Of a stretch of 64,000 bases of DNA, positions 23,193 to 34,922 are shown piece after piece. The notes beneath the pieces were generated by a model that worked only from the letters and a program-made list of their open reading frames with translations, was not told where the DNA came from and did not search any database. This DNA comes from Chlorops oryzae. Lineage: Eukaryota; Arthropoda; Insecta; Diptera; Chloropidae. Position numbers and translations under genes: made by a program. The stretch is from positions 16,248,724 through 16,312,723 of the forward strand of contig CM035806.1 of assembly GCA_020466095.1 (NCBI GenBank), in the 5' to 3' direction. Numbering within the stretch: the stretch's first letter is position 1; each line of letters opens with the position of its first letter.

Positions 23193-24290
23193 AAGGGTGT
23201 CATAGTCAGGCGAACCTGATAATACAATACCCGACAAATATACTCGTACCTAAATAGTTGGCTGCATTACTTTCAATCAGAGGCCTTAATATGAGGTCTT
23301 ATTTCAAATTCAATTGAAATATTTCGAAAAAGTGCGATTATTGGGTAGTTTTACGAATTTTTTGACACACCATAGTACTGACGGTACCCTTAATAATGGA
23401 CCGATCAAGATTTTTGGAAATGATTCTTATGACTACAGACGAAGCTTACAGTCACATTTAATCACAGTATGTTGAAAAATTCAGGTTCCAGAGCAGTTTT
23501 TTTTGATTTTCATAAAGACTAGACTAGACTAGACTAGACTAGAAGTACCCTTAACAAGTAAGGGTGTTATAGTCAGGCGAACTTGATAATGCAATACCCG
23601 ACACAGCCACACATGTTCAAATAATTTTTAATATCAAGAGGTGTTTAAGGCCATAAGTGGCCCCATATGGCGACTTTTGTTAACCTTTGCCACGCCCACT
23701 TTTAAAATTTTTTTTTGGATTCTAATCGGAGGCCTTAATATGCGCTCAAGCTCTAAGTTTCAGTGGAATATTTCCAAAAAACCCGATTTAAGGGCAGTTT
23801 TGATATTTTTGTGACAGACCCTAGTACTGGAGGTACCCTTAAAAATAAACCGATCAAGAAAATTTTTGGAAAGGATGTTTATGGCTACAAAGGAAGCATA
23901 AGTGCCAAATTTCGTTAAAGTCCCATTTGAATTTCGTGTTAATTTTCGAAAAACGCCATTCGGTCACGCCCAATTTTTGGAAATTGAATAACGTGACTTT
24001 AGATATGTTCAACAATCAAATCTCATCAAATTGTCTTGAAAAACTTCGATTTTAGAGCAGTTTTTGTGATTTTCGTAACAGACCCTAGTAATGGAGGTAC
24101 CCCTAAAAATGGTCCGATTCTCGAACTTGTTCTTACTCGTATTTCCGTGAGCACGTGAGCACAGACGGACAGACGGACGGACATGGCTAAATCGAATCTC
24201 CTGGTGACACTGATCATTTCTATATACATTTTGTATGGCCCATCTCGAGTGGTTCTGGGTGTTACACACAACCACACAAACGCAATATAA
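23193..24290 (+). repeat. dispersed repeat A, two partial copies in tandem
   Basis: Two head-to-tail copies begin at about 23193 and 23562 with TAAGGGTGTYATAGTCAGGC followed by GAACYTGATAATRCAATACC. The second runs on to a CAGACGGACAGACGGACGG block near 24165 and ends at GGGTGTTACACACAACC. Both contain CGATCAAGA and GTACTGACGGTACCC or GTACTGGAGGTACCC. A short (ACTAG)5 run lies at their junction (23519-23545). No coding frame survives. Confidence 0.65.
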
Positions 24291-24495
24291 TTACAAAAAA
24301 AAATTTACTAAAAATAAAAAGTCGCCCCGATCACGTTCTTTCATTATAGATCTATTTTTACAATTCAATTTGTTATGTGATCATATGTTTTTAAACGAAA
24401 GCAGATAAACAAGCCGTAAATGGCAATGAAGAGAGTATAACACAGAAACTACTTTTTAGACTGTATGAACTAACGAACATGTTTATCAATAATGG

Positions 24496-24562
<67 letters not shown>
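24496..24562. repeat. (GA)n microsatellite
   Basis: About 33 GA units with a single AA interruption, roughly 160 bp past the 3' end of P450-B. Confidence 0.95.
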
Positions 24563-24566
<4 letters not shown>

Positions 24567-24720
24567 TAAAAAAATGACACAATCATAGAATTATAGAATA
24601 AAAAAAAAAAATCACTATCAGGGACAAAGTAAACAAATGACTCAAAAACAATACAATCAAAACGCACTAATCTTGACCACTGATGCCACTTCAATAGATA
24701 ATAATTCAAAAGAGCAATTT

Positions 24721-26336
24721 TTATTTAGTATCATCTCTTTCGTAGTTCTCCACGCGAAGGAAGACACCTCCGTCTGGTCCGCAAAGAAAACTGTTCTTTG
24801 CATAAATTAAGGGAATTTTCGTTTCTGGAGCTATGCTAAAGCGAAAATGGCGTATCAAGGACACCAGTCCAATTTCGGCTTGCATTTTACCGAATCTCAG
24901 TCCAATGCAATTCCTTGGTCCATCGCCAAAGGGTAAATACGTGAATGGATGCCGTTCGGCTATTTTCTCCGGCGTAAAGCGATCTGGATCGAACTTTTCC
25001 GGATCGGGATAGTATTGCGGATCCTTTTGTATGCTATCGATCGGTATGATTATTCGAATATCCTTTTCCAGCACAATATTCGTATTCGGTATTTTATAGT
25101 CTTTTGATGCCACGCGCGTCAGATGTGGCAGTGCTGGGTACTTTCGAAGGGTTTCTGAAATTTGATGGAATTTAAAAAAAATGTTTGAAAACAAAAATCC
25201 ATTCCTTTGTTACCGCTAATGGTTTGTTCCAAATATTTCATTTCCTTAAGCGAGTCATAAGTGATTTCGCCATTATGCTTGGCAAGAACTCTTTCAATTT
25301 CTGTGCGTAATTTATTTTGAACATCCTGATTGAGTGCAAGTTCGTACAGGCAAAACGATAGAGCGGTCGAGGATGTCTCAAAACCGGCCGCAAAGAACAT
25401 CATTGCCTGTGCGGCTAATTGCTCGAATGTAAGACCATTATTTAGGTTATCAGAATCGTCTGGCGAGTAGGCATTCGAAGCATCACGTTTGGCCTTCAGT
25501 TCGAGCATGATATCCATGAAATCATTACGCCGCACATGATTGCGTTCACGAAAATCAACAGTTTCGCGCAGTACTCCCATAAAGAATGCACTGACATCGT
25601 CCCGAAAGTTCTTCATGCGCAATTTTCGCGCCCAATGCGGAGATGCAAACATCCATGCTTGTATTGCTGCCGGATGGCGTGGCTTCTCGAAGACCGCTCT
25701 ACCCATCTGACGGAATTCGGCATTCGAGTCACGTAGACTGTTGCAATCGATGCCGAAGGCACATGTTCCAATCACATCGGTTGTATAGCATGCACAAATG
25801 TCCTTAATGTCAAGCACAACATTATCGATACCGATACCCATACGCATACGGCACGCATCGACCAGATGTTGACCCACAGTCACAATTGTCGGAAACATAA
25901 ATTTCATCTTGCCCGTTGTGAAGACAGGCGATAGCTTATGTCTCAATATGCTCCATGGCTCACCGTCGAGAAAAAGTAAATTTCCCGTTAAAGGATCATC
26001 GCGGACATTATGAAAAAGTCGACGATCCGGAAAGTACGAGAAATCTTTTATCAAAATTTTCTTTATTAAATCCAAATCGAGTATGATGGCACCGCGATTA
26101 ACGAATGTATAAAAGCCGATGATTGGCGTCTTTGTTCCTTTGAATCGTTCGTAGATACGGCGATTTATGTCCACCCAATGATAGGATGTGCCCAGTCCAC
26201 GCATATTTCCGAGCAGCAGAATCGGACGCTCGTGCGGTACATTTCTACGCTCCCAATATGAGAAATGGTATTTTAAATATAAATAAATTAGTCCAACAGT
26301 TAGCGATAAGAGAGTTGCGAAAAATAAAATTGTCAT
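24721..26336 (-). CDS. cytochrome P450, CYP6 family (P450-B)
   Basis: CYP6 monooxygenase, ER-anchored. Exon 1 runs 26336 to 25214, the intron 25213 to 25155 (59 bp, GTAACA...CAG, phase 1) and exon 2 25154 to 24721: 518 aa. I start at the ATG at 26336-26334; the open frame extends 7 codons further but only reaches a GTG. Residues 1-20 are the membrane anchor. W128 and R132 lie in helix C, AGFETSS at 317-323, ETLR at 375-378, FDPDRF ending at 434, and [10 protein letters not shown] with Cys457. It carries a small insert before helix I (near 288-300) not seen in the other three genes, plus a longer acidic C-terminus (NYERDDTK), which explains the length. Intact and closest in wording to P450-A. 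Confidence 0.95.
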
Positions 26337-26382
26337 TGCGACGGAACAATTCGGCACTGCAAAGCAACATCAGAATGCAACT

Positions 26383-26423
26383 AACTGACTGAAGGAATTT
26401 TTTTTATATTGTCACGATATATA
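26383..26423 (-). promoter_or_regulatory. candidate core promoter of P450-B
   Basis: On the reverse strand TATATAT (26423-26417) stands about 33 bases before the A of a TCAGTC initiator (26392-26387), with an overlapping TCAGTT after it. That is close to the usual fly TATA-initiator spacing and would give a 5' leader of about 54 bases. A second AT-rich box (TATAAAA, 26408-26402) is too near to serve this start. Confidence 0.45.
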
Positions 26424-29277
26424 CTTAGGTACTTAGTTAAATTGGCAATTAATGCGAATGGTCGAGCGTTCGAATGCTCGCATTTCCGAAGAGCACAGCA
26501 TGGTCAGTTTTCTCTTTTCTCTGTAATACTTAATTCGTATTTAGTTTGTGTATTACCCAGCAGCGAAAGCGAGTAGGTACTTCGTGAGTTACCTTCGAGT
26601 ACTCCCAAAATGTAAAGAAGATCTCCCTTCTCATTTGCTTTTGCATGTGATGAACTGTACTTTTGTTTTGAACATTATGGTGGTATTGGGAAACCACTAC
26701 TTGCTATTTAGTTACAAAAGGGTGTACTCCTGGGAGTATATTCTCTACCTCAAAGGACGTTAGTTGATTTAATTTTTTTGCTTTTTTAAAATTAAACATT
26801 TTACTTAAAAATGGATTAATTTCACGTTATTGATAAGATGTAATAAAAATAAAATAGATGGGTTTCTCTTCAATAGCCTTCAATTTTTCACGAAGCGTAC
26901 GCTGATTTTATTCCACATTTCAATTTTCTTCTTCTTGTCCTCTTTGCCTCTCATCGTTCAAAGTAAGGAAAGCAGCAAGCTTTTATTAATGAACGAACTC
27001 ATCCATCTTGGATCTCAAAAGGAGTAGTAAACGTTAGTATACTCGCCTTTCATGTGTGAATCTGGTTTATTGTGATTACTACGGGACGGAGTATTTCAAG
27101 AATAGTCGCTTTGGGGTTAATTACTCACTGGGTAGTTAGATTTATTCTCCTTAACCTTACTAAATGTGAATTGATATTATTTTTTGGAGTAAAATTTCTC
27201 ACTTGTTATGATTTTTGGATTTTATTTTTCTCAAAAGAAATCATATTTTTTTATGATCTCTATCAAAAAAAATTATAAAGAATTTTTTCATTTGAGTTCT
27301 CTCACATCATTAATTTTATTTGCAATTTTCTGTTTTTAACATTGTGTCATAAAAAAAATTAAAAAGTAATACAAATTTCCAACAAATTGTTATTTAATTG
27401 TTACCTTTTTACAGAAAAATCTATTCAAATTGATCACGATTAAAGTTCGATTATTTTCAATTATTATTTTTATTTTATTTTAATAATTGGTATAGGTACA
27501 CGCGGTTTTGGTGAATCGCGTTATCGTAAATTCAAAATGAAATATTATTATGAAATGAAAAGAATCAAAAGTAATCAAAAATAATCCTAATTCAATTGGG
27601 ATTGTCTTTCGATTATTTTTGAAATAACTTCGATTCTTTCATTAATCCGAAACACTGCTGATTAAATATTTGACAGTCTAAGGGTCGTTCGCTATTGTTT
27701 TCGTTAAAGTTTTTCGTCACGATGTCCCTTAATAATCAACTATGAGGCACACATATACATACATAATAATTATTCTTTATATTCACTCTATATGCCCAAA
27801 AGAAAAAATTAATTAAAAATATTAATGATTAATTAAATAATCAATAAATGAATCCTTCCAGAATGAGATCTTTTTCACGAACAGGAGAAATGAATTTTAC
27901 GTAAAATTTTTTCTTTATGCCATTAAAGGGTTCAAATGAGGTAGGAATAAGTTTTTTTTTTTTAGCATAGGTCTCATCATTGAGTGGGAAAATCAAAGCA
28001 TTTAATTTTTTATCGGTTAATAGGGTTTATTTAAAAAAAAAAATATTATTTTGATTTCTGAAGTATTGAACCCCAAAATTACATGCCTGCTGTGGAACTT
28101 TAATGTTTCCGGGCATAGATAAGATTTGGATTCTTATTTTAGAGAGACAAAAGAATGTTAGTCCAGAATGAAGAACTTTAATAATTTGTTGAGGGAGTAA
28201 GTTAACAGTCCAGTTTCTTATTGTCTAAGTTATTAAGTTGGGCATTTCACGTGAAGCGAGCAACGAAAATTGGGTCATGTTCTGGAATTCTTTCAAATTT
28301 GGATCAATTGTACCTCTAAAGAGTTTGAGTTCAATACTTAGGTATTGTAATTTGTTTCATATCAAATAGTGCTATCTAAAATTTAATAAACTGCCACTAC
28401 CAATGCTCCTGCCTTATTGTAATTGTGCCCCAATTGACTGCATTCGAAAGCAGCGGCAGTATTTTTACAAAACTTTCTAGCCCACTGCCGTATTGTAATT
28501 TGTGATATTAGCAAACACACAGTTTTCTCTTAATTACTAGCTGATTTCGAAATCTTTAGTTGTCTAGATAAAGGCTTTTAAAAATTGATGAAATGCAAAA
28601 TACGTTTTTTCTGGCATGCAATGATTCGAAAAAAAAAAAAAAAAACAAAATATTAAAAAATTCTTAAAAAGTCAATAGTAACGATTTGTATAGAAAATTT
28701 ATTGAGCTATCCAAAAGTGGAAAAAATATCAAAAAATAAATTTTTTTTTTCAGTGTTGTACTTATGGTGAAATGGTTAAAGCACAATTACATCAATTTCG
28801 TTTTTAAAATATTTTTTTTCCGAATTTAAGCTTGGAGTGTTAAGAACATGTTATGCAAGTTTGAAAAAGAGATCTTCATTCGTTTAGGAGATAAAATTCA
28901 TTGAATATGCGTACCCAGCAATCCTCCCTCAATAACAACGAAGCGAGGGCATTATTATCAAGCACAAACCGAAAGCTCTGTAGCTAGTGCTCCCATTGAA
29001 TTTAGACAATCATTAATTATTACTTAAATAAATGAATAACAATAATAATAATAAAAATATCAAGCACAACCTTCCCGTTCCCTTTTGAACTGTCTCGCTA
29101 CGCCATTGAGTAAACATACAGAGACCAAGAATTATCTGACTCAGAGAAAGATTCGATTGTTTTAAAATGTAGCGTTACCAGCAACAATGACGAAGCAAAA
29201 AATTCGCAAAAAAAATAAGGAGAAACTTCAATGGTAATCTTTTGTTTTTTTTATTTAATTTTGAAGTACTTAAGAGA
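26424..29277. other. divergent intergenic region between P450-B and P450-C
   Basis: About 2.85 kb between head-to-head P450 genes, so upstream control elements of both should lie here. It is AT-rich with no full transposon recognised. Frames at 26548-26763, 26830-27027 and 27072-27278 have no motif. Confidence 0.45.
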
Positions 29278-29303
29278 TCAGTTTTCGCTCCAGCGAGTCA
29301 GTC
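29278..29303 (+). promoter_or_regulatory. candidate initiator of P450-C
   Basis: Two initiator matches, TCAGTT (29278-29283) and TCAGTC (29298-29303), lie 36-61 bases before the ATG at 29339. A weak TATTTAA sits at about 29253-29259, roughly 27 bases before the first. If either is used, the in-frame extension up to 29231 would lie outside the transcript, which supports the start at 29339. Confidence 0.3.
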
Positions 29304-29338
29304 TTCCACTGCGTGTTGTAATAAGCAAATCGATTGCC

Positions 29339-30888
29339 ATGAAGCTTTTCATAACTTTGCTCGCGATTGTTTTGGGATTAGTTTATGCGTGGTTAAAATA
29401 TTTAAGTACGTATTGGAAACGCCGGGGCATTCCTCATGATGAGCCCGAATTTTTATACGGAAACGTCAGGGAATGGCGAAAGACAAAACATTTAATGGAT
29501 ATCCTACAAGACACCTATAATAAGTATAAGAACACTGGTCCATTTGCCGGACTTTATATATTGTTCAAACCGGTTATCATTGTTACCGATTTGGAACTGA
29601 TCAAGGCAATTTTAATAAAAGATTTCAACAAATTCGACGAACGAGGCGTATTCCATAATCCCATTGATGATCCGTTGTCGGAAAATCTCTTTGCTATGGA
29701 TGGCTCAGCATGGCGTACGATGAGACAGAAAGTTAGCCAGACATTTACGTCGGGAAAAATGAAAATAATGTACACGACAGTTTTGGATATTGGTCACAAT
29801 TTTTTGGATGTCATTAGGAAAAGCATCAATGAATCGAAAAATGGTGGTGTCTTAGAAGTAAAAGATTACTGTGCACGATTCACTGCGGATGTAATCGGTG
29901 TTTGTGCTTTCGGTTTGGATTGCCGAAGTCTTTATAATCCTGAAGCGGATTTTGTTGTGATGGGAAAGCGAACGCTTGTCGAAAGAAATCATAATGGATT
30001 GATCGATAGTTTTATCGAAGCCTTTCCAACGTATGCCCGTGCGTTACGCATGCGTCACATAGCGAGGCCAATCCATGACTTTTATTTGCGAATTGTCAAG
30101 GAGACCGTCGAGTATCGTGAAAAGAATGATGTCCAAAGAAATGATTTTATAAATATGCTGATCGAATTGAAAAAGAGCTCAAAATTAACATTAAACGAAG
30201 TTGCTGCACAATGTTTTGTTTTCTTCATTGCCGGCTATGATACTTCGTCGACAACGATGGGCTTTGCACTATACGAACTATCGAAAAGAGCCGATGTTCA
30301 AGATAAGCTACGCGACGAGATAAATCATGTTATCGCAGAGCATAAGAACGAAATGACCTATGAATGCCTACAGGATATGCATTATTTGGAGAGAGTTATT
30401 ATGGGTAATTGAATGGATTATGTACTTATATACCTAACTATATATAAATTTGTCTTTTTAATTTCCTAACAGAAACTCTACGAAAATATCCCATTCTTCC
30501 GCATCTGAATCGAAAGGCTATTCAACATTACGAGACCTCTGATCCAAAATACTACATTGAGAAGGGAAGTAGTATATTTATACCAGCCCAAGCTATACAT
30601 TACGATCCGGATATCTATAAGGATCCACATCATTTTGATCCTGACCGGTTTTTGGAAGAAGAAATCAAAAAACGTCCAGCGTGCTCTTGGCTACCGTTTG
30701 GCGATGGACCCCGAAATTGTATTGGACTAAGATTTGGGAAAATGCAGGCAGCCATTGGATTGTCATTGTTAATTAGGAATTTTAAGTTCTCGATTTGCGA
30801 TGAGACACCGAAAGAGATTCAATTTGATATGCGAAACGTATTGCTGAGCACAGTTGGTGGTATCAAACTGCGTATTGAAGAAGTTTAA
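29339..30888 (+). CDS. cytochrome P450, CYP6 family (P450-C)
   Basis: CYP6 monooxygenase, ER-anchored. Exon 1 is 29339-30404, the intron 30405-30472 (68 bp, GTAATT...CAG, phase 1) and exon 2 30473-30888: 493 aa, slightly short because the loop before helix I is reduced. The start is the ATG directly before the hydrophobic anchor KLFITLLAIVLGLVYAWL; the open frame reaches back to 29231, but that extension has no counterpart in the sister genes. W125 and R129 are in helix C. Helix I reads AGYDTSS (298-304), where the other three genes have AGFETSS. ETLR is at 356-359, FDPDRF ends at 415, and [10 protein letters not shown] carries Cys438. ATTAAA at 30993-30998 may be the poly-A signal. Intact and convergent with P450-D. 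Confidence 0.95.
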
Positions 30889-31520
30889 ACGAATCGAGAA
30901 GAATTTTTTACATACCGCTCAGAGAGCGAATATTTTATAGTTTCATGTAGATTAGATTCGATATTTTATTATTATTATTATTAAGACTAAGAATTAAAGA
31001 TTTAAAAAGAAAATTCAAAGAATTAAAAAAAAATTTTTTTTTCCAAAAAATAAGACAACTGGCAAGAAATTACTTTAGGGGAGCTAAGAATATAGCATTT
31101 TTCATACCAAAAACCTAACTATTTCAGCACGCAAACATAGTTATGACGGCCTCTGTGCTAGCTTTTGAAGACTAATGAAATCTTTATATTTTCCCTGAGG
31201 AAAGTTAAAGCAAAAAAGTAAAACTGGTCCCAAGCGTGGCACATTTCCCCTACATATGCAAATTATAATCGTGCAATAATCGCGACTATTTCAGAAGATT
31301 TCATTTTGCAGAGTCATGGTAACTGGCAGAAGATATGCATGAAGCTTTCAAAGAGAAACGCAAAAACACAAACATAAAAACAAATTCCGAATTAATCGAG
31401 AAGTAGGTATAAGCATAAAACGATTTAGGGTGTTTTTGCTCACATAAGGATGAACATTTTTTTTAATTTTTGAGAAATGACCCCTTTGTAGGCGTATCAC
31501 TCTTGAAGTTTTCGTAACTC
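30889..31520. other. intergenic region after P450-C
   Basis: The 3' flank of P450-C, AT-rich, with no further gene. The block TTTTTCATACCAAAA near 31100 recurs at about 35948. Confidence 0.4.
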
Positions 31521-31737
31521 GTATGTATGTATGTATGTTTGTATGTTTGTATGTATGTATGTATGTATGTTTGTTTGTTTGTATGTATGTATGTATGTAT
31601 GTATGTATGTATGTATGTATGTATGTATGTATGTATGTATGTATGTATGTATGTATGTATGTATGTATGTATGTATGTGTATATATATATATATATATGT
31701 ATGTATATATGTATGTATGTATGTATGTATGTACATA
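31521..31737. repeat. (GTAT)n microsatellite with (TA)n
   Basis: About 50 GTAT units with some GTTT variants and a TA run near 31680-31698. It abuts the CCCAGC-ended repeat at 31738. Confidence 0.95.
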
Positions 31738-32075
31738 CCCAGCAAACATTCTGAGTCCTAAAAGACTCGTCTTATATGAGTCCGAAGTCATATAACGAAG
31801 GAAAACATTTTGGAGCCATATATGACTCTTTCCGCATTCATATCTGAGAAGATTCATTTACGAGCCTTTTTCGAGCCCCCTTCATGATTAGAAAATGATT
31901 GATTACATGCATGATTAAAAGAAGACTCGAAAACGACTCTCCAATATGTTACAAAAGCGAGTCGTATTCAAATTACAAAAAACAAAATATAAAGCAATCG
32001 CCAATTAATCACGTATGGGATTGAAATATGATCATTCAAATTGTTGCTACCTTATATTTCACTCAATATTTTTTT
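31738..32075 (+). repeat. CCCAGC-ended dispersed repeat, copy 2
   Basis: Starts CCCAGCAAACATTCTGAG. It has an opening part rich in GACTCG/ATGAGTC words, then the block shared with 3665-3925. The same start appears inverted at 49864-49875 (ATGTTTGCTGGG). It lies just beyond the 3' end of P450-D. No coding capacity. Confidence 0.6.
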
Positions 32076-32202
32076 TATAAATAATAATAACAATAACGAG
32101 GAACTAAAGAGTCAGAGGGAAAAGTTGTAAGTACATTGCACTTGAAAGTATAAACATTCTTATCTTAAAAAGTCATAAATAGAATGCATTTATCTAATGC
32201 CT

Positions 32203-33805
32203 TTAAGCTTTTTGCACTTGCAGAAAAATTCCCTTCTCCGATTGAATAAGAAACGCCATTTTGTTATACTCCATCGGAATGGGTGTTTGCGAGCATACCG
32301 AAAACTCGAAATTCCGAAGAAGCATGGCCAGACCGATGCGTGCTTGCATTTGTCCAAAACGTAGTCCGATGCAATTTCGCGGCCCTTCTCCGAATGGTAG
32401 CCATAGGATACTATCGCGCTCCTTGACTTTCTCGGGCGAAAAATTATCTGGATTAAACTCATCCGGATTTGGATAATACTTGGCATCGCGATGTATAGCC
32501 GCCGCTGGTATGACAACGGGCATATCTTTTCGAATAATATATTTCGGATGACCTGGAACTGTATAGTCCTCCAGACATAATCGATTTATTACCGGTAGTA
32601 TGGTATATAGTCGAAGGGTCTCTTTAACAAAACAAAAAAAAAAAAAAAAATGCCAATAAGTTCATGAGAAATGTGTTTATGATATGATTTTAAAATTTCT
32701 TCATACCAGATATTATCTGATCCAAGTATTGCATTTCTTTGATCGCATCATAAGTATATTCGTTATTATGACGTTCGAGAACTTCATTGATCTCGTCTCG
32801 TGCTTTCTTTTGGATCTCTTGATGTTGCGCCAATTCGTACAGCGCGAAGCCCATAGCACTTGAGGATGTTTCAAAGCCAGCTGCAAAGAAGACGAACGCC
32901 TGCGCTGCGATCTCTTCCAATGTGAGATTCGTCAGTTCCTCGCCGTCATCGGACTTAAGCGTCTTATTATTCTTTAAATCGATCAGCAGATCCATGAAAT
33001 CATTCCTCTTAATGTTAAGTCTTTCACGTTCGGCGACCGTTTCACGTACGATTCGTAAAAAGAACTGCTCGATATGCGGAGCAGTTTGTTTCATATGAAG
33101 TTTCAATGCCAAATCGGGGAAGCTCGACAAGAACGCTATGCCCAAGAGACCGTGACGCGTATCCACTAGAGCCTTTTTACCCATAACACGAAACTCAGCC
33201 TCCGGATCCTTGAGGCTATTGCAGTCTATACCAAATGCGCATGTGCCAATGACATCAGTTGTAAAACGTGCCAATAGCTCCTTAACTTCAACGATCGAAT
33301 CCTTTTCCATCATTTTTGCGAAAACGTCGACAAATTCATGACCGACCTTAACGACGGTGGGGAACATATATTTCATTTTTCCCGACGTGAATGTCGGTGA
33401 AAGCTTATTACGCATTCGTCGCCACTTATGTCCGTTAAGTAGAAATAATTGTCCTGTTAGTGGATCATCCTTTTCGTTCGAAAAAAAATTCCGATCGGTA
33501 AATTTATTAAAGTCCTTGATCATTATCAATTTGACAAGCGATGCCTCCAATATAAATACTGCCGGACGATGAAACCAATAAAATCCGGCAAACGGTCCAG
33601 TGCCCTTGAACTTTCGATAGTAGCTTATCCATACATCGTAGAATGTACGTCGCGTTCGAATACCCGCAAGATTACCCGTCAAATAATTGGGATCCTCACA
33701 GGGTATACCAAGACGTTTCCAATACGTGAAATTTTTACGTAAACACGAGTAAATATAACCAATTAAGAGGGACAAAATGAATATCAACGGCAACAAAACA
33801 GCCAT
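32203..33805 (-). CDS. cytochrome P450, CYP6 family (P450-D), frameshift in exon 2
   Basis: CYP6 monooxygenase. Exon 1 runs 33805 to 32707, the intron 32706 to 32621 (86 bp, GTATGA...AAG, phase 1) and exon 2 32620 to 32203. Exon 1 is intact: anchor 1-20, W128 and R132, AGFETSS at 309-315. Exon 2 opens with ETLRLYTILPVINR in the expected frame, but LCLEDYTVPGHP and the rest, including FNPDNF and FGEGPRNCIG, lie in another frame. One base is missing at about 32580-32581, in the Arg codon after Asn; the other three genes have six residues between that Arg and the following Tyr, and one added base restores exactly this. As written, translation runs out of frame to a stop at 32190 and lacks the haem-ligand Cys. 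With the base it would be about 505 aa. Either a recent pseudogene, an allele, or a sequencing error. Confidence 0.88.
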
Positions 33806-34357
33806 CGCGACGTTCTACTTATATTCTATAACGGACCGTCACGGTTTGGTATTCCAAAATGAACTAATTCGATTCGGTGACACCGATAGACCAAATGGAA
33901 AAAAACTGCGCATCAATTTAGACACTAGAGAGACTAGACTTGATAGACTGCATACAGAATGCGATATTCTACAATTGAGAAGACCGACAAGTTCAGTCTT
34001 ATTTAAGCCTGTTGAGAATGTTGATTTAAGAGAGCCTATATTTAATTAAGAGAGAACCCTCTTGACTCTCTCTCGGAAAAAATATTTCTAATCATATGAT
34101 AAATGATAATGCTAAAAACCAAAAACAAAATTTGTTCACTTCACAGAGCCAAACCTTTGTTTAATTCTCTCCAAGCATGCAAGCAATTTCAATGTTGAAG
34201 TATTTATTTTGCTTTTTTTTTTTTAAACAGTAATTATTTTCATTTGATTTTTATTTATTATAAGCAATGGACGTTACATGTTTGATCTTCCGTGACATGG
34301 AATTGGCCTTAACCTTTCGACTGTCTGTTTGTCTATTTGCATATAATTTTCTTATCA
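33806..34357. other. upstream region of P450-D
   Basis: Holds the presumed promoter of P450-D on the reverse strand. I see a GCAGTC initiator-like site near 33946-33951 but no well-spaced TATA box. No gene. Confidence 0.4.
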
Positions 34358-34922
34358 CACTGAAAGAAATATCGGCAGTAATATTGAATAAAAATTTTCG
34401 TAAATATTTGAATACGAATTTTAGTCAATATAACGAATTTTCTTCATGCTGACGCAAATATTTGTTATATTGCAGAAATTTTGTGAATGGAATGAAAAAA
34501 AAATTCTTCAATATGAGTTAAATAGTTTAATCAATATAACAAAATTTCTTCATAGGTACGAAAACATTTCTTCATACTGAAGAAATTTTCTTACATATGA
34601 CAAAAGCTTTCGTAGGACATTTTAAAATTTAGAATTTTCGTATAAATGAAGAAATTTCTTCAATATGACGTAATTTGTTTGTTGATATGAAGAAATTTTG
34701 TTAATATAACAAAACGTATTCGTGAATATAAAGAAATTAATTTCGTAAATATGAAGATATTTCTTCAATATAACGAAATTTTTTTTCCTGATTTGAATTT
34801 CTTCATATTGAATATCGTCTTTATTCATATTGATTGCTTTTTTTAGTTAGCTCTATTTTTACTGCCGTTACTTCAATAACGCAGCCCATTTCTTCAATAT
34901 TACCTACGGATTTTTTTCGGTG
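34358..34922. mobile_element. CACTG-ended MITE
   Basis: Ends CACTGAAAGAAATATCGGCA and, inverted, CACCGAAAAAAATCCGTAGG; the similarity continues into TAATATTGAA on both sides, so the inverted repeat is about 31 bp and imperfect. The interior is a string of GAAGAAATTTCTTCAATATGA-like words in both orientations, giving strong hairpin potential. CA rather than TA stands on both flanks. Non-coding. Confidence 0.6.

Larger units (their letters stand above)
20362..24720. other. intergenic region between P450-A and P450-B
   Basis: About 4.4 kb between two convergent genes. It holds a 59-bp CACTG palindrome, a 34-bp poly-A run (about 22210-22243), two GA arrays and the dispersed repeat A block. I see no P450 remnant or other gene. 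Confidence 0.5.

Noticed and set aside
26337..26357. Seven-codon upstream extension of P450-B
   Set aside because: It begins with GTG; the first ATG at 26336 directly precedes the anchor as in the sister genes.
29231..29338. Upstream in-frame extension of P450-C
   Set aside because: Adds 36 residues before the membrane anchor with no counterpart in the three sister genes, and initiator sites lie within it.
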